Positions 16,133 to 24,716 of a DNA stretch of 24,765 nucleotides are shown here, piece after piece. The notes under the pieces are model-generated. The model had not been told where the DNA came from. It saw only the letters and a program-made list of their open reading frames with translations, and searched no databases. The position numbers and the translations under genes are program-made. The stretch spans positions 1 to 24,765 of the forward strand of contig JAJQDJ010000170.1 of NCBI GenBank assembly GCA_021202205.1, read 5' to 3'. The number at the start of each line of letters is the position of its first letter. The first letter of the stretch is position 1. The stretch comes from Erysipelotrichaceae bacterium (lineage in GTDB: Bacteria > Bacillota_I > Bacilli_A > Erysipelotrichales > Coprobacillaceae).

Positions 16133-19078
16133 ATGTATTTAAAAAGAATAGAACTTCATGGTTTTAAGTCTTTTGCAGATAAATCAGTGATAGAATTTCA
16201 ACCAGGTATTACTGGTGTAGTAGGACCCAATGGTTGTGGAAAATCGAATATAGCTGACGCTGTTCGTTGGGTTTTAGGTGAACAATCAGTGAAATCTCTA
16301 AGAGGATCAAATATGTCCGATGTTATCTTTAATGGTAGTGAAGATCGTAAGGCTCAAAATGTGGCAGAGGTGACTTTGGTATTTGATAATGAAGATCGTA
16401 CCATGCATTTGGATTATAATGAAATAGAGATTACGAGAAGGCTTTATCGTCAAAATAATGAAGCTGAATATTTGATTAATCAGCAGATATGTCGTTTAAA
16501 GGATATTGTTGATTTAATTATGGATACAGGTTTGGGAAGAGATTCTCTTTCTATTATCTCACAAGGTAATATTTCTTCTTTTGCGGATAGTAAGCCAGAA
16601 GATAGAAGAGGCATGTTTGAGGAAGCTGCTGGTGTAGCCAAATATAAAAAAAGAAAGAATGAATCGATTCGTAAATTAGAACGTACACGTGATAATTTGG
16701 ATCGTGTTGAAGATATTTGCTTGGAACTGGAAAAACAGATTGGCCCTTTAAAACGTCAAAAAGAAAAAGCTGAAACCTATTTAGAGTTAAAGGATCAATT
16801 ACAATCTATTGAAGTAAGTGTGCTGGTATCAGAAATTAGTCAGTTATCTCAGGCATTAAAAGAGCTTAATCATGATTTGGATACACTCAAGAAAGATGAA
16901 ACCGAGATTGATGGACAAATATTATTGAGTGAACAACAAAATGAAATCTATAAGAAAAAGATGTTTGAACTTGATAGTGAAATTAATGATTTACAAGGTC
17001 AATTTTTAGGGACTATGAATCGTGTCAATGAACTAGAAACACAAAAAATAGAAATAGATTCTTCACGTAAACATCTTTTAGAAACAACATCTAAAGAAGA
17101 TATTGAAGCTAAAATTGCTTCGTTAAAGCTTATATTACAAGATGCTATTAGTGAATATAATGATCGTGTCAATCGTTATAATGAGACTAAAGATGAAAAA
17201 CAAACGCTAGAAGCTATGCAGGAAAGTAACCGTGCAAAAATGGCACAAATAAGACAGGAGATAGAACAATTGAATTTATCTCTTCACAATAATCGTGAAA
17301 AACATACTCAGCTTGTTGATGCTATAGAAAACAAATCTGGTTATAGTTATGGTGTTCGTTCCATTTTACAGGCTAAGCAGTCATTACATGGCATTATTGG
17401 AACATTGGGTGATATTATACAATGTGATGAAAAATACGAAACTGCCCTGTCTGTTGCTCTTGGTGGCGCTATTCAGTTTATCGTATGTGTGAGTGATCAA
17501 GATGCGAGAAATGCAATCAGTTTTTTAAAAAATAATAAGTCAGGAAGAGCAACTTTTTTACCACTAGATGTTATGAAGCAAAGAGGATTGCGTCAGGAAC
17601 ATCTCATTGTTTGTCAAAATATGAAAGGGTATTTAGGAGTGATGTGTGACTTTGTGAATTATCCGTCACGCATAGATAATGTTGTTAAGAATCAATTGGG
17701 TCATATTATCTTATCTGATAATTTGGAACATGCCTCAGCAATATCTCAAGCAACATTTAATCGTTATAAAGTTGTGACACTTAGTGGTGATGTTATCAAT
17801 GTTGGAGGATCTTTAACTGGTGGTAGCTATAAAAATCAAAATTCACCTTATGAGAGCAAACGTGAAATGCAACGTTTAGAAAAATTAATTAAAGAACAAG
17901 AAAGAAATCTTAATGATAAAAAAGCAATGCTGAATGATTCCGATAATCAAGCTCGAGAAATTGCCCATAATTTATTACAAAAACAAATGTCTTTTGCCAA
18001 ATTAGAAGTTGTTGTAACAAATAAACGTAGTGAATTAAATGTCGCTAAAAGTGAATATGAAAGCTTAACGCATCAAAGCATTGAACTGTCAGCATTAGAG
18101 AGCGGTTCACAAAATAATGAATTAATCAATGAACTCAATGCTGTTAAAAAGAAAAGAGATCGTTTGACAGAATCTATTCAAGCCAAACGTGAGTTACGAA
18201 TGAGTTTTGTTAATGATAATGATAAAACTGAAAATACGCTTAAGCATATGCGTAAGCAATTGCGTGAAGTACAAGCAGATATAACGCAAAAACAAGTTAT
18301 CAAAGCAAAAAATGAGACAGAATTATCAAATTACTTGAAAAGATTGAATGATGAATATAAGATGACCTATGATCATGCATTAGAAGAATATACATTATCT
18401 TTAGATATGGATAAAGCTAAAGAAGAGGTTAAAACACTACGTCATGAAATAGAATTATTAGGTAATGTCAATATTCAATCTATTGAAGATTATCAAGAAG
18501 TATCTACTCGCTATGAAACATTAAATAAACAACGTCTCGACTTATTGCATGCTCAAGATAGTATATTAAAAGCTATAGATGAAATGGATGAAATTATGAC
18601 AAGTCGTTTTAGTGACACTTTTGAAAAGATTAATAAAGAATTTAATGTGGTTTTTAGGAGTTTATTTGGAGGTGGCAAAGCACAACTTAAATATAGTGAT
18701 CCTGATAACATTCTAGAAACTGGCATTGATATTGATGTACAGCCACCAGGTAAAGCTGTGCAAAATATTACATTATTTTCAGGTGGAGAAAAAGCATTGA
18801 TTGCTATTTCTTGCTTATTTGCGATATTGCGTGTAAGACCTTTGCCAATGTGTATTTTGGATGAGGTTGAAGCAGCGTTAGATGTTGCTAATGTTGAAAG
18901 ATTCGCCAAATATTTACGTTCTTTTTCAACTCAGACACAATTTATTGTTGTAACCCATCGTGAAGGCACAATGGAGGAATGTGATCTTCTTTATGGTGCG
19001 ACTATGAAACAAAAAGGTGTTACAAAACTTGTCAGTGTCAAATTAAAAGATGCTATAGATTTGGCTAATCCTGCTTAG
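16133..19078 (+). CDS. smc: Chromosome segregation protein SMC (short-armed)
   Basis: The condensin ATPase that organises and separates chromosomes with ScpA and ScpB. The N-terminal head has Walker A GPNGCGKSN (residues 31-39). It is followed by coiled coil to about 402, a hinge domain (about 403-565, GIIGTLGDII through GGSLTGGSYK), a second coil to about 822 and the C-terminal head with the ABC signature LFSGGEKALIAI (about 881-892) and Walker B CILDEVEAALD (about 906). The total of 981 residues is about 200 shorter than the Bacillus protein. Both heads and the hinge are complete; the loss is in both coil arms about equally. It follows the kinase by one base; ftsY begins 12 bases after it. 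Confidence 0.96.
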   Translation: MYLKRIELHGFKSFADKSVIEFQPGITGVVGPNGCGKSNIADAVRWVLGEQSVKSLRGSNMSDVIFNGSEDRKAQNVAEVTLVFDNEDRTMHLDYNEIEITRRLYRQNNEAEYLINQQICRLKDIVDLIMDTGLGRDSLSIISQGNISSFADSKPEDRRGMFEEAAGVAKYKKRKNESIRKLERTRDNLDRVEDICLELEKQIGPLKRQKEKAETYLELKDQLQSIEVSVLVSEISQLSQALKELNHDLDTLKKDETEIDGQILLSEQQNEIYKKKMFELDSEINDLQGQFLGTMNRVNELETQKIEIDSSRKHLLETTSKEDIEAKIASLKLILQDAISEYNDRVNRYNETKDEKQTLEAMQESNRAKMAQIRQEIEQLNLSLHNNREKHTQLVDAIENKSGYSYGVRSILQAKQSLHGIIGTLGDIIQCDEKYETALSVALGGAIQFIVCVSDQDARNAISFLKNNKSGRATFLPLDVMKQRGLRQEHLIVCQNMKGYLGVMCDFVNYPSRIDNVVKNQLGHIILSDNLEHASAISQATFNRYKVVTLSGDVINVGGSLTGGSYKNQNSPYESKREMQRLEKLIKEQERNLNDKKAMLNDSDNQAREIAHNLLQKQMSFAKLEVVVTNKRSELNVAKSEYESLTHQSIELSALESGSQNNELINELNAVKKKRDRLTESIQAKRELRMSFVNDNDKTENTLKHMRKQLREVQADITQKQVIKAKNETELSNYLKRLNDEYKMTYDHALEEYTLSLDMDKAKEEVKTLRHEIELLGNVNIQSIEDYQEVSTRYETLNKQRLDLLHAQDSILKAIDEMDEIMTSRFSDTFEKINKEFNVVFRSLFGGGKAQLKYSDPDNILETGIDIDVQPPGKAVQNITLFSGGEKALIAISCLFAILRVRPLPMCILDEVEAALDVANVERFAKYLRSFSTQTQFIVVTHREGTMEECDLLYGATMKQKGVTKLVSVKLKDAIDLANPA

Positions 19079-19090
19079 GAGGTATATGAA

Positions 19091-20068
19091 ATGGGATTTT
19101 TTAGTAAAATAAAAGATGCCTTGGTTGGTAATTCTGCCAAGCAAAATGAAAAATATGTTGCTGGTTTAGACAAATCAAGTTCTACTTTGTCTTCTAAAAT
19201 CAATGAATTGGCAGCGCGTTATCGTGAAATTGATGATGCTTATTTTGAAGAACTTGAAAATATCTTGATTATGAGCGATGTTGGTGTTTCCATGGTTATG
19301 ACAATTGTGGATGAAATCAAAAAAGAAGTGAGACTTCAAAATATTAAAGATCCTGCTAAAATCAATGAAATCATTGTTGATAAAATGTTTGTTATATATG
19401 CCAATGAAGGCTATATGACAACCAAAATTAATTATGATGAAAATGATTTAACAGTGATTTTAATGGTGGGAGTGAATGGTGCAGGAAAAACAACAACGAT
19501 TGCCAAGCTGGCTCATATGATGTTGAGTGAAGGTAAAACTGTTATGTTGGCAGCTGGTGATACATTTAGAGCTGGAGCTATTGATCAATTGGCTGTATGG
19601 GCTGATAGATTACAAGTTGAATGTATTAAAGGTAAAGAAGGCGGAGACCCTTCAGCAGTTGTTTTTGATGCATTAAAACAAGCTAAAGATAAAAATGTTG
19701 ATGTTTTAATATGCGATACAGCAGGACGATTACAAAATAAAGTTAATTTAATGAATGAATTAGAAAAGATGAATCGTATTATTAAACGTGTTGTACCAAA
19801 TGGTCCTCAAGAAACATTATTGGTTATAGATGCAACGACAGGTCAAAACGGTGTTTCTCAAGCTTCTGAGTTTGCTAAGATTACTGATATTACAGGTATT
19901 GTTTTAACTAAGATGGATGGAACAGCCAAAGGTGGTATTGTTTTATCAATAAAGGATAAACTTAATATACCTGTGAAATTTATTGGTTTAGGCGAACAAA
20001 TGGATGATTTACAAGAATTTGATTTGGAACAATATATTTATGGCTTATGTAAGAATATGATGGAGTAA
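19091..20068 (+). CDS. ftsY: Signal recognition particle receptor FtsY
   Basis: FtsY is the membrane-side GTPase that receives ribosomes carried by Ffh and passes them to the translocon. The 325-residue protein has a short N-terminal stretch and the four-helix N domain, then the G domain with G1 GVNGAGKTTT (about residue 126), the AAGDTFRAGAIDQL insertion-box start, DTAGRLQNK (G3), TKMDGTAKGG (G4) and GLGEQMDDL. The acidic A domain seen in E. coli is missing, as usual in Firmicutes. AGGAGG (19077-19082) precedes the ATG. It is followed after 3 bases by ylxM, with ffh next, so receptor and particle are made together. Confidence 0.97.
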   Translation: MGFFSKIKDALVGNSAKQNEKYVAGLDKSSSTLSSKINELAARYREIDDAYFEELENILIMSDVGVSMVMTIVDEIKKEVRLQNIKDPAKINEIIVDKMFVIYANEGYMTTKINYDENDLTVILMVGVNGAGKTTTIAKLAHMMLSEGKTVMLAAGDTFRAGAIDQLAVWADRLQVECIKGKEGGDPSAVVFDALKQAKDKNVDVLICDTAGRLQNKVNLMNELEKMNRIIKRVVPNGPQETLLVIDATTGQNGVSQASEFAKITDITGIVLTKMDGTAKGGIVLSIKDKLNIPVKFIGLGEQMDDLQEFDLEQYIYGLCKNMME

Positions 20069-20071
20069 GCA

Positions 20072-20401
20072 ATGGAAGATAGTTTAGAAAAAAAACAGCA
20101 TGTCAATCTTTTAATGGATTGTTATGAAGAATTATTAACGGATAAGCAGCGTCAATATTTATCGCTTTATTATCAGGAAGATTTATCTTTAAGTGAAATT
20201 GCAGAGGAACTTAATGTTTCACGCAATGCTGTTTTTGATAATTTAAAACGAGCTGTTCATACATTAGAAACTTATGAAAACAAATTACATTTGCTTAGTA
20301 AACATCAACAAAGACTTGAACTCATTCAACGTATTGAAAATAAGCAAAACGAACAGAATGAAGAACTTAAAGATTATTTGGAAATGTTAAGAAGGATATA
20401 G
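20072..20401 (+). CDS. ylxM: YlxM-type helix-turn-helix protein of the SRP operon
   Basis: A 109-residue protein of the UPF0122/YlxM family, nearly always located next to ffh. Residues about 20-65 form a sigma-70 region 4-like helix-turn-helix (LTDKQRQYLSLYYQEDLSLS, then EIAEELNVSRNAVFDNLKRA). The rest is a charged helix. In other Firmicutes relatives are linked to SRP function (family knowledge). It starts 3 bases after ftsY, and ffh starts 12 bases after it behind AGGAGG. Confidence 0.92.
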   Translation: MEDSLEKKQHVNLLMDCYEELLTDKQRQYLSLYYQEDLSLSEIAEELNVSRNAVFDNLKRAVHTLETYENKLHLLSKHQQRLELIQRIENKQNEQNEELKDYLEMLRRI

Positions 20402-20413
20402 GAGGTAGAATTT

Positions 20414-21802
20414 ATGGCTTTTGAATCACTTTCCGAAAGATTACAGGAGAGCCTAAAGAAAGTAAGAGGGCAAGCAACCTTAACTGAAGAAAACATGGAT
20501 GAAATGCTTCGTGAAATACGTTTGGCATTGTTAGAAGCCGATGTTAACTATGAGGTTGTACGAGAGTTTATCGCACATACAAAAGAAAAAGCATTGGGGC
20601 AGGATGTTTTAGGATCGCTTAAACCTGGACAAGTTGTAGTTAAGATTGTTCATGATGAATTGGTTGAATTATTAGGAACAAAAGAAAGTGAATTAGATTT
20701 ATCAAAAACACCAACAATTATTATGATGGTTGGTTTACAGGGTTCTGGTAAAACAACTTCTGCAGCTAAAATTGCTAAATATTTGGTGGAAAAGAAAAGT
20801 AAGAAACCTTTACTTGTTGCAGCCGATATTTACCGTCCAGCGGCTATTGATCAGTTGGTTACTTTAGGAAATCAATTAAATATTCCAGTATTTGAAAAAG
20901 GAACGGATGTATCTGCTCAAGATATTGTCCGTGAGGCTTTAGCATATGGACAAAGTCAAAATCATGATGTCATTTTAATTGATACAGCTGGTCGTTTGCA
21001 TATTGATGAACCTTTAATGCAAGAACTAGCTGATATTAAGAGTATTGCACATCCAAGTGATATTTTATTGGTTGTTGATGCTTTAACTGGTCAGGATATT
21101 GTCAATGTTGCGTCTTCATTTAATGAACAACTTGGTATTACGGGTGCTGTTCTTACAAAATTAGATGGCGATTCACGTGGTGGTGGAGCTATTTCTATTC
21201 GTCATGTAACACATGTACCTATTAAATTTATTGGTACAGGTGAAAAACTAGATGAAATTGATTTATTTTATCCAGAGCGCATGGCAGATAGAATACTTGG
21301 CATGGGAGATGTTGTATCACTTGTTGAAAAAGTTCAGGATGTTTATGATGAAAAAGAAGCTGTTAAAACTGTCGAACGTATGCAACAAGGTATCTTTGGC
21401 TTTGATGATTTGCTTGAACAAATGCATAACATGCAAAAGCTTGGACCTATTTCTGGTATTATGAAAATGATTCCTGGAATGCCAAAAGTTGATATCAATG
21501 ATGAAGAAACCAATCAACGATTTAAAGTCATGGAATCTATTATTTATTCAATGACACCACAAGAACGTAAAAATCCCGATTTATTGAATGCTAAAAGAAA
21601 AATAAGAATTGCTAATGGTTCAGGTCATACGGTTGCTGAAGTCAACCGTCTTGTTAAACAACTAGAAAATACAAAACAAATGATGAAACAAATGGGCAAT
21701 ATTGATCCAGTAACTGGTATGCCTACACAACGAAAAAAACAAAATAACACATATAATCCTTATCGTAAGAAAGTTAGACATAAAAAGAAGAAAAAAAGAT
21801 AA
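20414..21802 (+). CDS. ffh: Signal recognition particle protein Ffh
   Basis: Ffh binds signal peptides and 4.5S/SRP RNA and hands nascent membrane and secreted proteins to FtsY. The 462-residue product has an N domain, a G domain with GLQGSGKTTSAAK (about residue 106), ADIYRPAAIDQL, DTAGRLHIDE and TKLDGDSRGG, then the methionine-rich M domain containing QMHNMQKLGPISGIMKMIPG and the SRP-RNA-binding motif RKIRIANGSG. It ends with a basic tail (KKVRHKKKKKR). Its length is normal. AGGAGG at 20400-20405 precedes the start. No terminator separates it from rpsP, which has its own promoter. Confidence 0.97.
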   Translation: MAFESLSERLQESLKKVRGQATLTEENMDEMLREIRLALLEADVNYEVVREFIAHTKEKALGQDVLGSLKPGQVVVKIVHDELVELLGTKESELDLSKTPTIIMMVGLQGSGKTTSAAKIAKYLVEKKSKKPLLVAADIYRPAAIDQLVTLGNQLNIPVFEKGTDVSAQDIVREALAYGQSQNHDVILIDTAGRLHIDEPLMQELADIKSIAHPSDILLVVDALTGQDIVNVASSFNEQLGITGAVLTKLDGDSRGGGAISIRHVTHVPIKFIGTGEKLDEIDLFYPERMADRILGMGDVVSLVEKVQDVYDEKEAVKTVERMQQGIFGFDDLLEQMHNMQKLGPISGIMKMIPGMPKVDINDEETNQRFKVMESIIYSMTPQERKNPDLLNAKRKIRIANGSGHTVAEVNRLVKQLENTKQMMKQMGNIDPVTGMPTQRKKQNNTYNPYRKKVRHKKKKKR

Positions 21803-21820
21803 TATGTTAAGTAAAAATAC

Positions 21821-21848
21821 TTGACAGATACTTTATTTGTGTTATGAT
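21821..21848 (+). promoter_or_regulatory. Strong promoter of rpsP-khpA
   Basis: A perfect TTGACA (21821-21826) and TATGAT (21843-21848) are separated by 16 bases, ahead of GGAGG and the rpsP start. This gives the ribosomal protein gene its own strong transcription. Confidence 0.85.
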
Positions 21849-21878
21849 ATACAAGCAATTAATAAATGGAGGTAAATT

Positions 21879-22154
21879 ATGGCAGTCAAAATTAGATTAA
21901 AAAGAATGGGTGCAAAAAAAGCACCATTTTATAGAATTGTTGTAGCAGATTCAAGAGCAAAAAGAGATGGACGTTTTATCGAACAAGTAGGAACATATGA
22001 TCCAACTAAAAATCCTGCTGTTATAACAGTTAAAGAAGAAGCAATTTTATCATGGTTAGAAAAAGGTGCTCAACCTTCTGATACAGTTAGAAGTATTTTA
22101 AGAAGTGAAGGCATTATGAAAAAATTTGCTGAACAAAAAAATGCAAAGAAATAG
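21879..22154 (+). CDS. rpsP: 30S ribosomal protein S16
   Basis: S16 binds 16S rRNA early in small-subunit assembly. The 91-residue protein shows the family opening VKIRLKRMGAKKAPFYRIVV, followed by DSRAKRDGRFIEQVGTYDP and the WLEKGAQPSDTVRSIL helix. It has its own promoter at 21821 and is followed 12 bases later by khpA. Nothing unusual was seen. Confidence 0.98.
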   Translation: MAVKIRLKRMGAKKAPFYRIVVADSRAKRDGRFIEQVGTYDPTKNPAVITVKEEAILSWLEKGAQPSDTVRSILRSEGIMKKFAEQKNAKK

Positions 22155-22166
22155 TGGTGAGTATTG

Positions 22167-22418
22167 ATGGATTATGTTAAGACATTACATGATATCGCAG
22201 TTGAACTTGTTAAGGATAAGGAACATCTAGAAGTAAGACAGATGCCTTCTTTAGAAGAAGATACAGTTGTTTTATATGTATATGCTTCACATGATGATAT
22301 TGCGAAACTCATTGGCAGAAAAGGTATGATGGCTAATTCTATTCGACAGCTTATGTCTGTTTCGGGGCGTTTGAACAACAAGCGATTAGACATCAAATTT
22401 GAATCGTATGGAGAATAG
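22167..22418 (+). CDS. khpA: KH-domain RNA-binding protein KhpA
   Basis: A small KH-domain RNA chaperone (YlqC/KhpA family). With 83 residues it is almost entirely one KH fold, and its GxxG loop is visible in LIGRKGMMANSIRQL. In streptococci KhpA pairs with KhpB/Jag and affects cell division and elongation (family knowledge). I chose ATG 22167, five bases after GGTGAG; a TTG directly upstream is also possible. It sits between rpsP and rimM as in most Firmicutes. A terminator overlaps its stop codon. Confidence 0.93.
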   Translation: MDYVKTLHDIAVELVKDKEHLEVRQMPSLEEDTVVLYVYASHDDIAKLIGRKGMMANSIRQLMSVSGRLNNKRLDIKFESYGE

Positions 22419-22438
22419 ATGTTTGCATCTATTTTTTT
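22414..22438 (+). terminator. Terminator-like hairpin between khpA and rimM
   Basis: Stem AATAGATG (22414-22421) pairs with CATCTATT (22426-22433), followed by a T run to 22438. It overlaps the khpA stop codon. As no promoter is visible before rimM, it may act as a partial terminator that lowers rimM-trmD relative to rpsP. Confidence 0.75.
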
Positions 22439-22455
22439 CATTATAAGGAGATTTT

Positions 22456-22959
22456 ATGGAAAAAGTAAAGATTGGTAAAATTGTCAATACTCATGGTATC
22501 AAAGGTGAATTGAAAGTGAAGTCATTGACGGATTTTCCTGAAGAAAGATTTGAAAAAGGAAATAAGGTGACAATCCGTTATCAAAATCATGATATAGACA
22601 TGGAAGTATTAAAACATCGTTATCATAAAGGTCATATTTTAGTTACTTTTAAAGATTATGAAGATATCAATCTTGTAGAAAAATACAAGGGATGTGATCT
22701 TTATAGTGAAAAGGATCCTTCTTTACTCGATGAAGGTGAATATTATGTTGATGATTTGATAGGCTGTCAAGTATATAATTATAATAATTATATCGGTGAT
22801 GTCAGTGATGTACAACTTTATGACCATCATGATATTTTGGTTGTTCAAGGAAAACAAAAAATCATGATTCCTTATGTTGAAGCATTTGTTAAAGAAGAAG
22901 ATATTGATCATAAACGTATAGATGTTGAATTGATAGAAGGTTTTATTAATGAAGATTGA
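22456..22959 (+). CDS. rimM: Ribosome maturation factor RimM
   Basis: RimM binds S19 and the head of the 30S subunit and assists 16S rRNA processing. The 167-residue protein has the N-terminal barrel (VKIGKIVNTHGIKGELKVKS, with LVTFKDYEDINLVEKYKGC) and a PRC-barrel at about 95-165 (EYYVDDLIGCQVY, then DILVVQGKQKIMIPYVEAFV). AAGGAG precedes the ATG by 4 bases or so. Its end overlaps the trmD start by 11 bases, so the two are coupled. Confidence 0.95.
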   Translation: MEKVKIGKIVNTHGIKGELKVKSLTDFPEERFEKGNKVTIRYQNHDIDMEVLKHRYHKGHILVTFKDYEDINLVEKYKGCDLYSEKDPSLLDEGEYYVDDLIGCQVYNYNNYIGDVSDVQLYDHHDILVVQGKQKIMIPYVEAFVKEEDIDHKRIDVELIEGFINED

Positions 22960-23668
22960 TATATTATCTTTATTTCCTGAAATGTTTGAAGGTTTTTTAC
23001 ATACATCGATCATTAAACGATCTATTGATAGTAAAATCGTTGAGGTTAAGATTCATGATTTTCGTGAGTTTGCGGATAATAAACATAAAAAAGTTGATGA
23101 TTATCCCTATGGTGGCGGTCAAGGTATGGTTTTAATGTGTCAACCAATTATCGATTGTTTAAAAACTCTTGTAACACCTCAGTCTTTAATTATTCTTATG
23201 TCTCCACAAGGGCAGACATTACAACAAAGCACAAGTGTACAATTGTCACATTATGAGCATCTTATTTTCATATGTGGTCATTATGAGGGGTTTGATGAGC
23301 GTATTAGAGATTATGTCGATATAGAATTATCTATTGGTGATTATATTTTAACTGGTGGTGAATTAGCCAGTATGGTTGTATGTGATTCCATTATTCGCTT
23401 GCTAGATGGAGCGATTCGCGAAACAAGTCATGAAGATGATAGTTTTAGTGAGGGATTACTAGAATATCCACAATATACCAGACCTTATGAATATGATGGT
23501 CATAGTGTTCCTGATATTTTATTAAGTGGTCATCATGAAAATATTCGAAAGTGGAGACTGAAACAATCATTACTCAAAACTTATCATAAAAGACCTGATC
23601 TATTAGAAAAGAAAGAATTTAGTCAGGAAGAAATAAAAATTTTACAGGAAATGAAAGAAAATGATTGA
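22949..23668 (+). CDS. trmD: tRNA (guanine-N1-)-methyltransferase TrmD
   Basis: TrmD methylates G37 next to the anticodon, using S-adenosylmethionine bound in a trefoil knot, and so prevents frameshifting. The 239-residue product shows KIDILSLFPEMFEGF, DDYPYGGGQGMVL, the cofactor-site segments ICGHYEGFDERI and LSIGDYILTGGELA, and the C-terminal helical domain with RPYEYDGHSVPDILLSGHH. Its length is normal. The start lies inside rimM. Confidence 0.97.
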   Translation: MKIDILSLFPEMFEGFLHTSIIKRSIDSKIVEVKIHDFREFADNKHKKVDDYPYGGGQGMVLMCQPIIDCLKTLVTPQSLIILMSPQGQTLQQSTSVQLSHYEHLIFICGHYEGFDERIRDYVDIELSIGDYILTGGELASMVVCDSIIRLLDGAIRETSHEDDSFSEGLLEYPQYTRPYEYDGHSVPDILLSGHHENIRKWRLKQSLLKTYHKRPDLLEKKEFSQEEIKILQEMKEND

Positions 23669-23693
23669 TTTTTTCATATCTAAATGATATTAT
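23665..23693 (+). promoter_or_regulatory. Promoter of rplS
   Basis: TTGATT (23665-23670) and TATTAT (23688-23693) are separated by 17 bases, with TG one base before the -10 box. The -35 box overlaps the end of trmD. Transcription should start near 23700, at the beginning of the L19 leader. Confidence 0.75.
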
Positions 23694-23699
23694 TAACTA

Positions 23700-23775
23700 G
23701 TCGTTTGACACAGAAGTTCCGCTGGTAATAATACGTATGAACTTTGAAGACAAAATTTGATAAAGGAGGAAGTCA
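23700..23775 (+). ncRNA. L19-type ribosomal protein leader (candidate)
   Basis: Between the promoter and the rplS ribosome site lies a short structured leader: AAGTTC (23714-23719) pairs with GAACTT (23739-23744) around a 19-base loop containing CGCTGG and TACGTATG. Position, size and the GTTCCGCTGG and CGTATGAAC words fit my recollection of the Firmicutes L19 autoregulatory leader, but I cannot run the covariance model. L19 would bind it and repress its own synthesis. Confidence 0.6.
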
Positions 23776-23779
23776 TATT

Positions 23780-24130
23780 ATGAATATGCAATTAGTTGAT
23801 CAAATCACTAAGAAACAACTAAGAAATGATATTCCAGATTTTAAGCCTGGGGACACATTAAAAGTTTATGTCCGTATTCAAGAAGGTAACAAGACACGTT
23901 TACAATTATTTGAAGGTGTTTGTATTTCTAGAAAAGGTGGAGGAATTTCTGAATCATTTACTGTTAGAAAGATTTCTTACCAGGTTGGTGTAGAAAGAAC
24001 TTTCCCACTTCATTCACCAATTATTGATAGAATCGAAGTCGCTAAAATTGGTAAAGTTCGTAGAGCTAAATTACATTACTTACGTGGTTTATCTGGAAAA
24101 GCTGCAAGAATTAAAGAAATTCGTAAATAA
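23780..24130 (+). CDS. rplS: 50S ribosomal protein L19
   Basis: L19 lies at the interface of the two ribosomal subunits. The 116-residue protein has the family blocks DIPDFKPGDTLKVYVRIQEG, RLQLFEGVCISRKGGGISES, TFTVRKIS-like SFTVRKISYQVGVERTFPLH and KVRRAKLHYLRGLSGKAARI. ATG 23780 follows AAAGGAGGA with a 10-base gap; ATG 23786 is a second possibility. An in-frame TTG at 23744 lies inside the leader hairpin and is unlikely. It has its own promoter and leader. Confidence 0.97.
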   Translation: MNMQLVDQITKKQLRNDIPDFKPGDTLKVYVRIQEGNKTRLQLFEGVCISRKGGGISESFTVRKISYQVGVERTFPLHSPIIDRIEVAKIGKVRRAKLHYLRGLSGKAARIKEIRK

Positions 24131-24158
24131 AGTATGGGGAAACTCATACTTTTTTATT
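24130..24158 (+). terminator. Terminator after rplS
   Basis: Stem AAGTATGGG (24130-24138) pairs with CTCATACTT (24143-24151) around a GAAA tetraloop, followed by TTTTATTT. It starts at the rplS stop. No separate promoter for lepB is visible, so some read-through is likely. Confidence 0.85.
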
Positions 24159-24173
24159 TAAAAGGAGGACTTT

Positions 24174-24716
24174 ATGAAATTTAAACAAACATTTTTTTCG
24201 TTGCTTGAATTGGTCATCATTGTAGCAATAACGATTTGCGTATTTAAATTTGTGGCTATACCTATTAAAATAGATGGTTCTTCCATGGGAAATACCTTAC
24301 ATGATGGCGATATAGCTCTTATAAATGCTGTTGGTGTGAATGAAAATAATATTGAACGTTTTGATGTTGTTGTAGCTTATAGCGATGAATTGGACGAAAA
24401 GATTATTAAAAGGGTTATAGGTTTACCTGGTGAGACGATTGCTTTTAAAAATGATGTATTATATGTCAATGGTGAAATAGTAGTACAAGATTTTTTAGAC
24501 CAGGATTTTGTGGAAGAGTCAAAGATAACTTATAATGTAGATAATTTTACTGAAGATTTTGAAGTGACATTAGGAGACGATGAATATTTCTTAATGGGGG
24601 ATAATCGTTTACGATCTACTGACTCAAGAGTTTTAGAACCTTTTTTTATAGATGATATTATTGGTTACAAGGGATTGGTTATTTATCCTTTTAATCATAT
24701 TCAATGGTTGGATTAG
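24174..24716 (+). CDS. lepB: Signal peptidase I
   Basis: Signal peptidase I removes signal peptides from exported proteins at the outer face of the membrane. The 180-residue protein has one N-terminal membrane helix (about 8-30), the catalytic Ser37 in GSSMGNTLHDGD, the general-base Lys79 in IIKRVIGLPGE and the conserved box MGDNRLRSTDSR. This is the single-anchor Gram-positive type. AAGGAGGA precedes the ATG. It is a good companion to ftsY and ffh upstream, which deliver its substrates. The last 49 bases of the window hold no gene that I can support. Confidence 0.96.
   Translation: MKFKQTFFSLLELVIIVAITICVFKFVAIPIKIDGSSMGNTLHDGDIALINAVGVNENNIERFDVVVAYSDELDEKIIKRVIGLPGETIAFKNDVLYVNGEIVVQDFLDQDFVEESKITYNVDNFTEDFEVTLGDDEYFLMGDNRLRSTDSRVLEPFFIDDIIGYKGLVIYPFNHIQWLD

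Noticed and set aside
18553..18909. Long open frame opposite the SMC C-terminal head
   Set aside because: It mirrors conserved SMC codons on the other strand, with no ribosome site or recognisable domain.
16133..19078. SMC shorter than usual, suspected frameshift or deletion artefact
   Set aside because: Both heads, the hinge and both coils are in one frame and the two arms are shortened about equally, so it looks natural.
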